Assembly: GCF_019264355.1 (NCBI RefSeq)
Contig: NZ_JAHVAH010000001.1
Coordinates: forward strand, 2,135,990-2,199,989
DNA length: 64,000 nucleotides
Source: Sphingomicrobium clamense
Lineage (GTDB): Bacteria; Pseudomonadota; Alphaproteobacteria; Sphingomonadales; Sphingomonadaceae
Reading direction: 5' to 3'
In this document: positions 28,535-37,124 of the stretch, piece after piece
Layout of the letters: every line of letters starts with the position of its first letter
Position numbering within the stretch: position 1 is the first letter of the stretch
Position numbers and translations under genes: made by a program
Notes under the pieces: model-generated
The model's input: only the letters and a program-made list of their open reading frames with translations
Databases searched by the model: none
What the model was told of the DNA's origin: nothing

Positions 28535-28837
28535 CTAGGCGGCGTAACGCTGCCCGCCATTCATGTGCAGCCATGCGCGCGCCTGGCGCTGGGCTTCGGC
28601 GATTTCGCGCGCCGTCATTTCCATCGAGATTTCCGCGCGGCAATCCTTGCTCCGCTCGTCCCCGTTGAGCGCGGCAAGGTTGAACCATTTATGCGCTTCG
28701 ATCAGGTCGACCGTACAACCGCGACGTCCGGTCGAATAGCTGACGCCGAGATCGAACAAGGCTTCGATGTCCCCACCCGCCGCATCGGCAAGCTTGGACT
28801 GAAGCAGGAACTCCGCGCTTTTCTGACTGATCGCCAT
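28535..28837 (-). CDS. Small Sel1-like repeat protein
   Basis: 100 residues. The segment AAGGDIEALFDLGVSYSTGR followed by DLIEAHKWFNLAALNGDERS matches one to two Sel1/TPR-like repeats. It has no signal peptide, so it is probably cytoplasmic and acts in protein contacts. Transcribed in the same direction as panC, 91 bases downstream of it. Its ribosome binding site AGGGGA partly lies in the hairpin at 28847-28868. Confidence 0.72.
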   Translation of the reverse strand: MAISQKSAEFLLQSKLADAAGGDIEALFDLGVSYSTGRRGCTVDLIEAHKWFNLAALNGDERSKDCRAEISMEMTAREIAEAQRQARAWLHMNGGQRYAA

Positions 28838-28846
28838 GAAACTTCC

Positions 28847-28868
28847 CCTGTCTGTTGCTGGAGACAGG
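28847..28868 (-). promoter_or_regulatory. Leader hairpin overlapping a ribosome binding site
   Basis: A perfect 7-bp inverted repeat CCTGTCT / AGACAGG with an 8-base loop lies 9 bases before the start of the Sel1-like gene. On the minus strand its 3' arm runs straight into GGAAG, so the AGG of the ribosome binding site is inside the stem. Confidence 0.45.
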
Positions 28869-28928
28869 TTTGTCGGCGCTTCCCTATGAAAAGGTTAACG
28901 CGCTGGTGACCATGTTTGAAACTGTGTC

Positions 28929-29768
28929 CTATTCGACACGCATATTGTCGATCAATCGCACTTTTCCGAGGAAAACGGCGGCGATCAGACGCGCACCATT
29001 CTGGTGCATGTCGAGCGGTTCGAGGCTGTCCGGATCGACATAAGCGACGTAGTCGACCTTTCCGAACCCGGCATTGGCAAGCCGATTTTCGACTTGGGCC
29101 AGCGCCTCGGCAGGCGTGGTCCCGGCCGCAATGGCCGCGCCCGCTTGCTTGAGTGCATCGGGCAAGGTCGCAGCGGCTTGTCGCTCTTCCTCGCTCAACA
29201 ATGCATTGCGCGAGGATAGCGCCAGCCCGTCTTCGGCGCGGACCGTGGGATGGCCCACCACGTCGACACCCAGCCCCAGGTCTGCGTTCATCCGCCGGAT
29301 CACCGCCAGCTGCTGCCAGTCCTTCTCGCCGAACACCGCGACGTCTGGCGCAATGCCGGTGAACAGCTTGGCGACCACCGTCGCGACCCCGTCAAAGTGG
29401 CCCGGGCGGTGCGCGCCTTCCCACGGCTCCGACACGCCCGCGACCGAGATCGTTGTCGCGTAGCCTTGCGGATAGAAATCGTCGCTGGTCGGAAGCCATA
29501 ACAGGTCCGCCCCCGCCGCCTCCAGCTTCGCCGCATCGCTTTCGACCTGCCGCGGATAACGGTCGAGATCGCCCTTGTCGTTGAATTGGAGCGGATTGAC
29601 GAAGATCGACACGACCACCTTGTCGGCAACCTCCTTCGCGCGCGCCACCAGCGCCAGATGCCCGTCATGCAGCGCGCCCATGGTCGGCACCATCGCGATC
29701 CGTTGCCCGCCCTCACGCAGGGCCGAGAGCGCTTTTTCCAAGCCATCATAGCCATTTATGGTTTGCAC
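28929..29768 (-). CDS. panC: Pantothenate synthetase
   Basis: Condenses pantoate and beta-alanine with ATP in vitamin B5 and coenzyme A synthesis. 279 residues, usual length. Seen: MVPTMGALHDGHLALV with the HIGH-like ATP-binding histidines, FVNPLQFNDKGDLDRYPR, GVATVVAKLF, and the KMSKS-like end ALSSRNALLSEEER. Encoded divergently from mipZ with only about 60 bases between the two starts. Confidence 0.96.
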   Translation of the reverse strand: MQTINGYDGLEKALSALREGGQRIAMVPTMGALHDGHLALVARAKEVADKVVVSIFVNPLQFNDKGDLDRYPRQVESDAAKLEAAGADLLWLPTSDDFYPQGYATTISVAGVSEPWEGAHRPGHFDGVATVVAKLFTGIAPDVAVFGEKDWQQLAVIRRMNADLGLGVDVVGHPTVRAEDGLALSSRNALLSEEERQAAATLPDALKQAGAAIAAGTTPAEALAQVENRLANAGFGKVDYVAYVDPDSLEPLDMHQNGARLIAAVFLGKVRLIDNMRVE

Positions 29769-29828
29769 GGGGGTGGGGCCTCCGATAGGATTCTGGGTAG
29801 CAAAAGGTTTCTAGGGGGAATTTTGGCC

Positions 29829-30635
29829 ATGGGCCAACCGCATTTCGTCGTCTTCGCCAATGAAAAGGGTGGCACGGGAAAGTCCACGACCGCCGTCCAC
29901 ACTGCCGTCGCGCTCGCCGCGACCGGCCACAAGGTCGCCGCACTCGACCTCGACCATCGCCAGCGCACCCTCACCCGCTATCTCGAAAATCGCGATGCGA
30001 CGATTGCCCGGCTCGGCAAGGATTTGCCACAGGCCACCTATCGGGTCGTCGATGCACAGACGGTCGATGCGCTCCACGATGCGATCCGCGAAACCGCGCC
30101 CGGTATGGACGTCGTCATCATCGACACGCCCGGCCGCGACGACGAGGTCGCCAAGGCCGCGATCCTGATGGCCGACACGCTCGTCACGCCGATGAACGAC
30201 AGCTTCGTCGATCTCGACCTCATCGGCCAGGTTGACCCCGACACCTTCAAGGTCACCCGCCCCAGCTTCTATTCCGAGCTGATCTGGCAGTCGCGCCAGA
30301 TGCGCGCCAAACAGACCGGCAAGAGCGTCGACTGGGTCGTGCTGCGCAACCGCCTCCAGCATATCGACAGCCACAACCTGCGCCGCGTCGGCGCCGCGCT
30401 CGACGAGCTCGCCCGCCGTGTTGGTTTCCGCGTCATCCCGGGTTTGGGCGAACGCGTCATCTACCGCGAGCTCTTCCCCAAGGGCCTCACCCTCCTCGAC
30501 TTCGAGCAGTTGGGCGAGGTCGGGCTCGGCCACATCGCAGCGAGGCAGGAGCTGCGCGAAATGGTCGCCGGGCTCGGGCTTCCGGGCAGCGAGCGCAACG
30601 CCAATGACGAAGGCCCCATTGCCGCGGCGGGCTGA
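29829..30635 (+). CDS. mipZ: Division-plane positioning ATPase MipZ
   Basis: 268-residue ParA/MinD-type ATPase. The deviant Walker A loop KGGTGKS spans residues 13-19 (FANEKGGTGKSTT), followed by AALDLDHRQRTLTRYLENRD, a pattern characteristic of MipZ. Later VVIIDTPGRDDEVAKAAILM is the Walker B region. In Caulobacter, MipZ forms a gradient from ParB at the poles that blocks FtsZ assembly away from midcell. ATG 29829 has AGGGGGAA upstream. Confidence 0.93.
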   Translation: MGQPHFVVFANEKGGTGKSTTAVHTAVALAATGHKVAALDLDHRQRTLTRYLENRDATIARLGKDLPQATYRVVDAQTVDALHDAIRETAPGMDVVIIDTPGRDDEVAKAAILMADTLVTPMNDSFVDLDLIGQVDPDTFKVTRPSFYSELIWQSRQMRAKQTGKSVDWVVLRNRLQHIDSHNLRRVGAALDELARRVGFRVIPGLGERVIYRELFPKGLTLLDFEQLGEVGLGHIAARQELREMVAGLGLPGSERNANDEGPIAAAG

Positions 30636-30656
30636 TCCACGTTAGGGCCTTCGCCC

Positions 30657-32024
30657 ATGAGTCACAGCTTTCATCCCACCATCCTGCGCCAGTACGACAT
30701 TCGCGGCGTCGTCGACGACACGCTGCACGAGGCTGACGCCCGCGCGCTCGGCCGCGCCTTCGCCACCATGGCCACCGCCAAGGGCGCGACGAAGATCGCC
30801 GTCGGCCGCGACGGTCGCCTCCACAGCGAGCGCCTCGAAGACGCCATCGTAGACGGCCTCACCGCCGGCGGGCTCGACGTCGTCAAGGTCGGCATGGGTC
30901 CCTCGCCCATGCTCTATTTCGCCGCCGCCACGCTCGGCGTCGATGGCGGGATTCAGGTTACCGGCAGCCACAACCCGTCCGACTATAACGGTTTCAAAAT
31001 GTCGCTGGGCGGCCACTCGATCCACGGCGACGCCATCCAGGAGCTCGGCGCGATCGCGCTTTCGGGCGACTGGAGCGAAGGCACCGGCTCGGTCGAGCAG
31101 GTCGACATCCAGCAACGCTACGCCGACCGCCTCGTCGAGGATTTCCAGGGCGGCGAATATAAGATCGGCTGGGACGCGGGCAACGGCGCCGCCGGCCCCG
31201 TCCTCGAAATGCTGGTCGAGCGCCTGCCGGGCGAACATCACGTCATGCTCGCCGAGGTCGACGGCACCTTCCCGCATCACCATCCCGACCCCACGGTCGA
31301 GAAAAACCTCGCCCATCTCAAGGAGCTCGTGCGCGAGAACGACCTCGATTTCGGCATCGCCTTCGACGGCGACGGCGACCGCATCGGCGCAGTCGATGGC
31401 GAGGGCCGCGTGATCTGGGGCGACCAGATCCTCATGCTGCTCGCCGAGTCCGTGCTTGCCGACCATCCCGGCGCGACCATCATCGCCGACGTCAAGGCAA
31501 GCCGCACCTTCTTCGAGCGCGTTGCCGAGCTGGGCGGCGAGCCGCTCATGTGGAAAACCGGCCACAGCCTCATCAAGTCGAAGATGAAGGAAACCGGCGC
31601 CCCGCTCGCGGGCGAGATGAGCGGCCATATCTTTTTCCAGCACCGCTGGTACGGCTTCGACGATGCGCTCTACGCCGCCGTCCGCCTGATCGAAGCCATC
31701 GCCGCGTCCGGCAAGTCGCTCACCGAGCTCCACGACGCCATGCCCCACGCCGTCTCGACGCCGGAAATGCGCTTTCCCGTCGGCGACAAGGACAAGTTCG
31801 AGGTCGTCACCGCATTGCTCAACAATCTGCGCGCCTCGGGCGCCGACGTCGACGAGACCGACGGCGCGCGCGTCAGCTCGCCCGACGGCTGGTGGCTCCT
31901 GCGCGCGTCCAACACGCAGGACGTCCTTGCCGCCCGCGCCGAAGCCAGCGACCAGGCCGGCCTCGACCGCCTCGTCGCGCAAATCGATAGCGAACTGGGA
32001 AAACTTGGCGTCAGCCGCGCCTAG
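30657..32024 (+). CDS. Phosphomannomutase/phosphoglucomutase
   Basis: Isomerises hexose 1- and 6-phosphates for cell-surface polysaccharide precursors. 455 residues with the four-domain hexosephosphate mutase layout: the phosphoserine loop TGSHNPSDYNGFK with Ser104, the metal-binding loop DGDGD at residues 237-241, the sugar-specificity loop GEMSGH (the E-M-S-G-H type seen in AlgC-like enzymes with dual specificity), and the C-terminal phosphate loop RASNTQ. The stop TAG shares CTAG with the convergent gene. Confidence 0.92.
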   Translation: MSHSFHPTILRQYDIRGVVDDTLHEADARALGRAFATMATAKGATKIAVGRDGRLHSERLEDAIVDGLTAGGLDVVKVGMGPSPMLYFAAATLGVDGGIQVTGSHNPSDYNGFKMSLGGHSIHGDAIQELGAIALSGDWSEGTGSVEQVDIQQRYADRLVEDFQGGEYKIGWDAGNGAAGPVLEMLVERLPGEHHVMLAEVDGTFPHHHPDPTVEKNLAHLKELVRENDLDFGIAFDGDGDRIGAVDGEGRVIWGDQILMLLAESVLADHPGATIIADVKASRTFFERVAELGGEPLMWKTGHSLIKSKMKETGAPLAGEMSGHIFFQHRWYGFDDALYAAVRLIEAIAASGKSLTELHDAMPHAVSTPEMRFPVGDKDKFEVVTALLNNLRASGADVDETDGARVSSPDGWWLLRASNTQDVLAARAEASDQAGLDRLVAQIDSELGKLGVSRA

Positions 32025-32641
32025 GCGTCGGCATCCTCGGACGCCGCTTCGTCATTTTTGGCCTTGAGGCAATCAGGCAGCGTCGGACGGTCCGCCAGTT
32101 TGCGCGCCGCCACCGTCTGTCCCGGCCCCGGCGGCACGCGCGCGACGATGCACGGCTCGCCCTCGAGCCGGATCAGCCCCAGATAGCTCGCCGCCGCCAT
32201 CGGATCGGTCGGGTCCGCAATGTCCAGCCGCACGATCAGCATGCGCGGCTCCTCGGGCGTCGGCCCGCGCCATTCGACCACCGGTCCGATCGAATTGAAC
32301 TGCCCGCCCGCAACCAGCCGCGTCAGGTCGATCTCGGCGCTCTGATCGCCCGCCGTCGCGATCGTCAGCGTATCGCGCGCATCCGCCGTTCGCACCGTCA
32401 GCTCGTAGCCGCCCTGCCCCGGACAGGTCCGCTCCAGCCCGCCGCCCTCGCGGTCCTGCGCGGTGATCTCGCATTCGTCGAGATGGGTGTAGACGCTGCC
32501 GATCTCGGGCACCGGCGCTTCGTCGACGACGACCTCCTCGACCGGCACATCGCCTTCGGTCTCGACCGTCTCCGGCTCCACCTCGCGCCCGCACGCCGAC
32601 AGCATCAGCGCGGATGCGCCCATCAACAATGCCCTCGTCAT
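32021..32641 (-). CDS. Lipoprotein of unknown function
   Basis: 206 residues. The signal peptide ends in the lipobox LSAC (Cys17). A low-complexity acidic stretch of Glu, Val and Pro (residues 20-45) follows. The body has a Cys pair (CEITAQDREGGGLERTC) and two further Cys near the C-terminus, suggesting disulphides in the periplasm. I do not recognise the family. It starts directly at the end of the exonuclease gene, with no gap, so it is probably co-transcribed with it. Confidence 0.7.
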   Translation of the reverse strand: MTRALLMGASALMLSACGREVEPETVETEGDVPVEEVVVDEAPVPEIGSVYTHLDECEITAQDREGGGLERTCPGQGGYELTVRTADARDTLTIATAGDQSAEIDLTRLVAGGQFNSIGPVVEWRGPTPEEPRMLIVRLDIADPTDPMAAASYLGLIRLEGEPCIVARVPPGPGQTVAARKLADRPTLPDCLKAKNDEAASEDADA

Positions 32642-33640
32642 CTAGTCGTCCTCGTCTTCTCGTCCTACCAGATGCAACGCACGGGCCTTGATCTGGTTCG
32701 TCATGCACCAATGCTGCAGCGCATCCTCGCGCCCGTGGGTGATCCACACTTCCTTAGGCGCGACTTCCTTGATCGTCGTCGTCAATTCGTCCCAGTCGGC
32801 ATGGTCCGACATGATCAGCGGAAATTCGACATTGCGTTGCCGCGCGCGCTGCCGGATACGCATCCAGCCCGACGCCATCGCGGTCAGCGGGTCGGGTAGC
32901 CGCCGGCTCCAGCGGTCGTTGAGCGCGCCCGGCGGGCACACCACCACCTTGCCGCGCAATTCGTCCTTCGGCACGCCCGTCGCCAGCCGCAGTTCGCCAA
33001 GGTCGACGCCCAATTCCTGGTAGAGATTGCACAGCCGTTCCTGCGCGCCATGGATATAGATCGGCGCGTCATGCCCGCGCAGCCGCATCTCCTTGATCAC
33101 CCGCTGCGCCTTGCCCAGCGCATAGGCGCCGACCAGCACGCACCGCTCGGGCTCGGCATTGAGGCGCGCCAGCAACCGGTCGATCTCCGCCCCCGTATCG
33201 GGATGACGAAAGACGGGTAGCCCGAAGGTCGCCTCGGTGATGAAGATATCGCAAGGCGTTACCACGAACGGCTCGCAGGTCGGGTCCGGGCGGCGCTTGT
33301 AGTCGCCCGACACCACTACCCGCTCGCCCTGGTAATCGAGCACAATCTGCGCCGATCCGAGCACGTGGCCCGCGGGCACAAAGCTGACGTCCACCTCGCC
33401 CACGCGCACCGTCTCGCCATAGGCGACCGGCTGCTCGTTCTGCTCGCCATAGCGCACGCCCATGATGGCCAGCGTTTCGGGCGTCGCCCACACTGCCTCA
33501 TGCCCGCCGCGCGCGTGATCGGCGTGCCCGTGCGTGACCAAAGCCTTGGCTTTGGGCTGCATCGGATCGACCCACGCGTCGGCGGGTTTGACGTAGATGC
33601 CTTCAGGAAAAGGCTCGATCCATGAACCCAAGCGACCCAT
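32642..33640 (-). CDS. Ligase-associated DNA exonuclease (metallo-beta-lactamase fold)
   Basis: 332 residues. The metal site HGHADH (His37, His39, Asp41, His42) lies in KALVTHGHADHARGGH. Further ligands are in VPAGHVLGSAQIVL and VVSGDYKRRPDP, and a beta-CASP-like end follows (LIMSDHADWDEL, WITHGREDALQHW). This matches the exonuclease encoded with ATP-dependent DNA ligase, an Lhr-type helicase and PdeM in many bacteria. Here the helicase and PdeM are close by but the ligase gene is absent. Confidence 0.9.
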   Translation of the reverse strand: MGRLGSWIEPFPEGIYVKPADAWVDPMQPKAKALVTHGHADHARGGHEAVWATPETLAIMGVRYGEQNEQPVAYGETVRVGEVDVSFVPAGHVLGSAQIVLDYQGERVVVSGDYKRRPDPTCEPFVVTPCDIFITEATFGLPVFRHPDTGAEIDRLLARLNAEPERCVLVGAYALGKAQRVIKEMRLRGHDAPIYIHGAQERLCNLYQELGVDLGELRLATGVPKDELRGKVVVCPPGALNDRWSRRLPDPLTAMASGWMRIRQRARQRNVEFPLIMSDHADWDELTTTIKEVAPKEVWITHGREDALQHWCMTNQIKARALHLVGREDEDD

Positions 33641-33666
33641 ACCTGCATTATAGTGGGTGAGACCCT

Positions 33667-33682
33667 GCGCGGGTTCCCGCGC
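33667..33682. repeat. Perfect 7-bp inverted repeat in divergent promoter region
   Basis: GCGCGGG and CCCGCGC flank a two-base spacer, between the exonuclease start (33640) and the small membrane protein start (33702). It could be an operator or form a tight hairpin; there is no further support. Confidence 0.35.
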
Positions 33683-33701
33683 GACAGAAAGGAATTACAC
33701 T

Positions 33702-33881
33702 ATGGGAAGCCTCTGGAGCCTCGCCACCGTCATCGGCGTCATCGTCCTCGGCGTCATCTTCGTCTTCGTCATTCGCAAGAATAAGGAAAGCGACATCCCG
33801 ATGGAGCGCACCGAGCGCGCCACCGAGGAACTGCGCGAGGAAATTCACGAAGAGCATCAACGCAAGCATCCGGACGAGTAG
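33702..33881 (+). CDS. Small single-span membrane protein
   Basis: 59 residues. One membrane helix (LATVIGVIVLGVIFVFVIRK) is followed by a highly charged helical tail rich in Glu and Arg (ERTERATEELREEIHEEHQR). ATG 33702 has AAAGGA 8 bases upstream; the frame is open further to 33657, but that part lacks a ribosome binding site. It occupies the place where the ATP-dependent DNA ligase usually lies in this gene set. Function unknown. Confidence 0.65.
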   Translation: MGSLWSLATVIGVIVLGVIFVFVIRKNKESDIPMERTERATEELREEIHEEHQRKHPDE

Positions 33882-33943
33882 GATCGCTGCCCGCCAAGCT
33901 CCCTGAAGTTGTCGAAGACTGGTTCGCGCAGCGTGACTGGCGC

Positions 33944-36307
33944 GTGCGCGATCACCAGCTGGCCATGCTCGACGCCGCGCGCGCGGGCGACCACACCCTG
34001 CTCGTCGCCGCGACCGGCGCGGGTAAGACGCTCGCAGGCTTTCTCCCCTCGATCGTCGACCTGATCGAGGCCCCGACCGACGGGCTGCACACGCTCTACA
34101 TCTCGCCGCTCAAGGCGCTCGCGGTCGACGTCCAGCGCAACCTCCTCACCCCGATCGAGGAGATGGACCTTCCGATCCGCGTTGAGACGCGCTCGGGCGA
34201 CACGCCGTCGAACCGAAAGCAGCGACAGCGCACGCGCCCGCCGCAAATGTTGCTGACCACGCCCGAGAGCCTCTCGCTCCTGCTCTCCTATCCGGAGGCG
34301 GAGGAGCTGTTCGGCGGGCTGAAGACGATCATCGTCGACGAGGTCCACGCTTTCGCCAAGGAAAAGCGCGGCGACCTGTTGAGCCTCGCCATCGCGCGGC
34401 TGCAGAAACTGGCCCCCGCCATGCGCCGCGTCGGCCTGTCGGCGACCATCGCCGATCCCGACGCCTATCGCAGCTGGCTCGCCCCCGATGCCGACATCGA
34501 TGCCGTGCGGCTGGTCACCGGCGAACCGGGTGCGCGGCCCGAACTGTCCATCTTCATGCCCGAGGACGAGCGCATTCCCTGGGGCGGTCATTCGGGGCGC
34601 TACGCCGCTGGGCCGGTGATGGATCTGATCGAGGAACACCAGACCTCGATCATCTTCTGCAACACGCGCTCGCTGTGCGAGCTCATCTTCCAAGACCTCT
34701 GGTCGAACAACGAAAAGCAGCTTCCAATAGGCGTCCATCACGGCAGCCTCGCGATCGAGGCGCGGCGCAAGGCCGAGGCGGCGATGGCCGACGGGCGGCT
34801 GCGCGCATTGGTCGCGACCGCCTCGCTCGACATGGGGCTCGACTGGGGCAATGTCGATCTCGTCGCGCAGATGGGCGCTCCCAAGGGCTCCAGCCGCTTC
34901 CTCCAGCGGATCGGCCGCGCTAACCATCGGCTCGACGAGGCCTCGAAGGGCATGATCGTGCCCGGCAACCGCTTCGAATATCTCGAGGCTCGCGCCTGTC
35001 TCGACGCGATCGAGGATGGCGAGCTCGACCCCGAACAGTTCCGCCCCGGCGCGCTCGACGTTTTGGCCCAGCACGTCATGGGGCTCGCCTGCGCAGGCCC
35101 GTTCCATGAGGACGAGCTGTTGGCCGAAATCCAGTCCGCCGCGCCCTATGCGGGACTCACACCCGACACGTTCCGAAGTGTGCTCGAATTCAACTCGACC
35201 GGTGGCTACGCGCTCAAGGCCTATGACAAGTATAAGCGGCTGACCGAGGGCGAGCCCGGCGTCTGGCGGCTGACCAAGCCCAAGCTCGCGGTCCAGCACC
35301 GGCTCAATGCGGGCGTCATCGTCGACAATCCGATGATGGAACTGCGCTTCAAGAATGGCCGTCGGCTCGGCAAGGTCGAGGAAAGCTTCGGCTCGACGCT
35401 CGCGCCCGGCGACGCTTTCTTCTTCTCGGGGATCAGCCTCGAGGTCGAAAGCTTCAAGGACAGCGACATCATCGTGCGCGCATCGAAACAGTCGGGGCGC
35501 ATCGTCTCCTATGGCGGGCAGCGGATGAGCATGTCGACGCATCTTGCGGCGCGCGTGCGCGGCTTCCTCGCCGATCGTTCGCGCTGGGACCGCTTTCCCG
35601 ACGACGTGAAGGAATGGCTGTTCGTGCAGGGCGAACGCTCGATCCTGCCCGAGCCCGACCAGCTGCTGGTCGAGACCTTCCCGCGCGAGGGGCGCCACTA
35701 CATGTGCATCTATTCGTTCGAGGGCTGGAACGCGCACCAGTCGCTTGGCATGCTGCTCACCAAGCGCATGGAAAAGGCCAACCTCAAACCCTTGTCATGG
35801 GTCGCCAACGACTATGCGCTCGCCGTCTCTTCGCTCGAACCGGTCATCGACCCCGCCCCGCTCTTTTCGGCCGACATCCTCGAAGGCGAATTCAAGCAGT
35901 GGGTCGAGGACAGCCACCTCCTCAAGCGCGCTTTTCGCGAGGTGGCGGTCATCGGCGGACTGGTCGAGCGACAGCATCCCGGCAAGCGCAAGACCGGGCG
36001 GCAGGTCAGCTTCTCGACCGACCTCATCTACGACGTCCTGCGCAAATATGAGCCCGACCATCTCTTGCTCCGCGCGGCGTGGGAGGATGCCAAGGCGCGC
36101 ATGACCGAGCTTGGCCGACTTGCCCGTCTCGTCGACCGCGCGCAGGACACGATGGTCCATGTCGCCGCCGACCGCGTCACCCCGCTCGCGGTGCCCATGA
36201 TGGTCGTCATCGGCCGCGAACAGGCACCCGGCGGCGCGGTGGACGAGGAAATCCTCAAGCAGGCCGAGGCGGATCTCGCCGCCGATGCGATGCGGCTCGA
36301 CGACTAG
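33944..36307 (+). CDS. Ligase-associated DEXH-box helicase, Lhr type
   Basis: 787 residues from GTG 33944. Motif I ATGAGKTL at 23-30, motif II DEVH at 132-135, motif III LSATIADP, and motif VI RIGRANHRLDEASKG; the Lhr-specific winged-helix and C-terminal core domain follow. Family similarity clearly continues upstream in frame (LPEVVEDWFAQRDW ending at 33943), so the true start is probably earlier. No ATG, GTG or TTG is found there, only CTG at 33887. Expected to unwind DNA in damage repair with the exonuclease and PdeM. Confidence 0.9.
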   Translation: MRDHQLAMLDAARAGDHTLLVAATGAGKTLAGFLPSIVDLIEAPTDGLHTLYISPLKALAVDVQRNLLTPIEEMDLPIRVETRSGDTPSNRKQRQRTRPPQMLLTTPESLSLLLSYPEAEELFGGLKTIIVDEVHAFAKEKRGDLLSLAIARLQKLAPAMRRVGLSATIADPDAYRSWLAPDADIDAVRLVTGEPGARPELSIFMPEDERIPWGGHSGRYAAGPVMDLIEEHQTSIIFCNTRSLCELIFQDLWSNNEKQLPIGVHHGSLAIEARRKAEAAMADGRLRALVATASLDMGLDWGNVDLVAQMGAPKGSSRFLQRIGRANHRLDEASKGMIVPGNRFEYLEARACLDAIEDGELDPEQFRPGALDVLAQHVMGLACAGPFHEDELLAEIQSAAPYAGLTPDTFRSVLEFNSTGGYALKAYDKYKRLTEGEPGVWRLTKPKLAVQHRLNAGVIVDNPMMELRFKNGRRLGKVEESFGSTLAPGDAFFFSGISLEVESFKDSDIIVRASKQSGRIVSYGGQRMSMSTHLAARVRGFLADRSRWDRFPDDVKEWLFVQGERSILPEPDQLLVETFPREGRHYMCIYSFEGWNAHQSLGMLLTKRMEKANLKPLSWVANDYALAVSSLEPVIDPAPLFSADILEGEFKQWVEDSHLLKRAFREVAVIGGLVERQHPGKRKTGRQVSFSTDLIYDVLRKYEPDHLLLRAAWEDAKARMTELGRLARLVDRAQDTMVHVAADRVTPLAVPMMVVIGREQAPGGAVDEEILKQAEADLAADAMRLDD

Positions 36308-36348
36308 TTCACGACAGGTGCAGCCTTTCGCGCTATGGAGGGCGGATT

Positions 36349-36639
36349 ATGCGTATTCTGATCCTTCCCCTCCTCGCCTGCAGCCTCTCGGGCTGTCTCG
36401 TGTCCAAGGTCGCCGAAACCGCGGTCGATGTCGCCACCATCCCGGTCAAGGTGGCCGGCGAGGCGGTCGATGCCGTCACCGTCAGCCAGGCCGAGGCCGA
36501 CCAGAAGCGCGGCAAGGAGTTGCGCAAGGCCGAGGAACGTCATGCCAAGGCGATGCGCGAATGGTCCGACGAATGCGCCAAACTCGAAGCGCGCGGCCGT
36601 GAGTGTCCGCCGCGCCCGGTCTTCGTCGTCCCCGATTGA
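36349..36639 (+). CDS. Small lipoprotein of unknown function
   Basis: 96 residues. Signal peptide with lipobox LSGC (Cys16), then about 40 residues of Val/Ala-rich helix (VAETAVDVATIPVKVAGEAV) and a charged helix (RGKELRKAEERHAKAMREW). The C-terminal part has two Cys (ECAKLEARGREC). GGAGG at 36337-36341 is a good ribosome binding site. It overlaps the next gene by one base (TGATG). Confidence 0.72.
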   Translation: MRILILPLLACSLSGCLVSKVAETAVDVATIPVKVAGEAVDAVTVSQAEADQKRGKELRKAEERHAKAMREWSDECAKLEARGRECPPRPVFVVPD

Positions 36640-37097
36640 TGCGCTACTTCCTGGACACCGAATATAATGGCTTCGGCGGCGCTTTGATGAGCCTCGCGCT
36701 CGTGCCCGAAGACGATGCCCAGGAAGAATTCTATACCGTCCTCACCCCGCCCGCGCGGATCGAGCCATGGGTCGAACGTCACGTCGTCCCCTATCTCAAT
36801 ACCGTGCCCGAGCATCTCAAGGACGCGCCGGTCGACCGCGACAGCGCCGCGCACCATCTCGCCCATTATCTCGCCGCAGATCCCGAGCCCGAGATCTGCG
36901 CCGACTGGCCCGAGGACCTGTCGCAATTCTCGATGCTGCTGGTGACGGGGCCGGGTGTCATGGTCACCGTGCCGCCCTTCACGCTGCGCCTGCTGACCCT
37001 GCCCGGCTTTTCGCCTGCCAAGAATAGCGATGTGCCGCACAATGCGCTCCACGATGCCCGCGCGCTGCGCGACCATGTCATAAATCACTTGGCGTGA
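36639..37097 (+). CDS. 3'-5' exoribonuclease, Rv2179c-like DEDD family
   Basis: 152 residues. The N-terminus MRYFLDTEYNG carries the first two acidic residues of a DEDD nuclease (Asp6, Glu8). The C-terminal HNALHDARALRDHV carries the HxAxxD motif (DEDDh type). The size and the start of the protein match the short RNase-T-like family typified by mycobacterial Rv2179c. The middle Asp is probably in CADWPEDL. Located between the helicase and pdeM genes, so a repair-related or RNA-trimming role is open. Confidence 0.8.
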   Translation: MRYFLDTEYNGFGGALMSLALVPEDDAQEEFYTVLTPPARIEPWVERHVVPYLNTVPEHLKDAPVDRDSAAHHLAHYLAADPEPEICADWPEDLSQFSMLLVTGPGVMVTVPPFTLRLLTLPGFSPAKNSDVPHNALHDARALRDHVINHLA

Positions 37098-37124
37098 CTC
37101 GCATCGCCTGTCTAAGGCTGGGAA

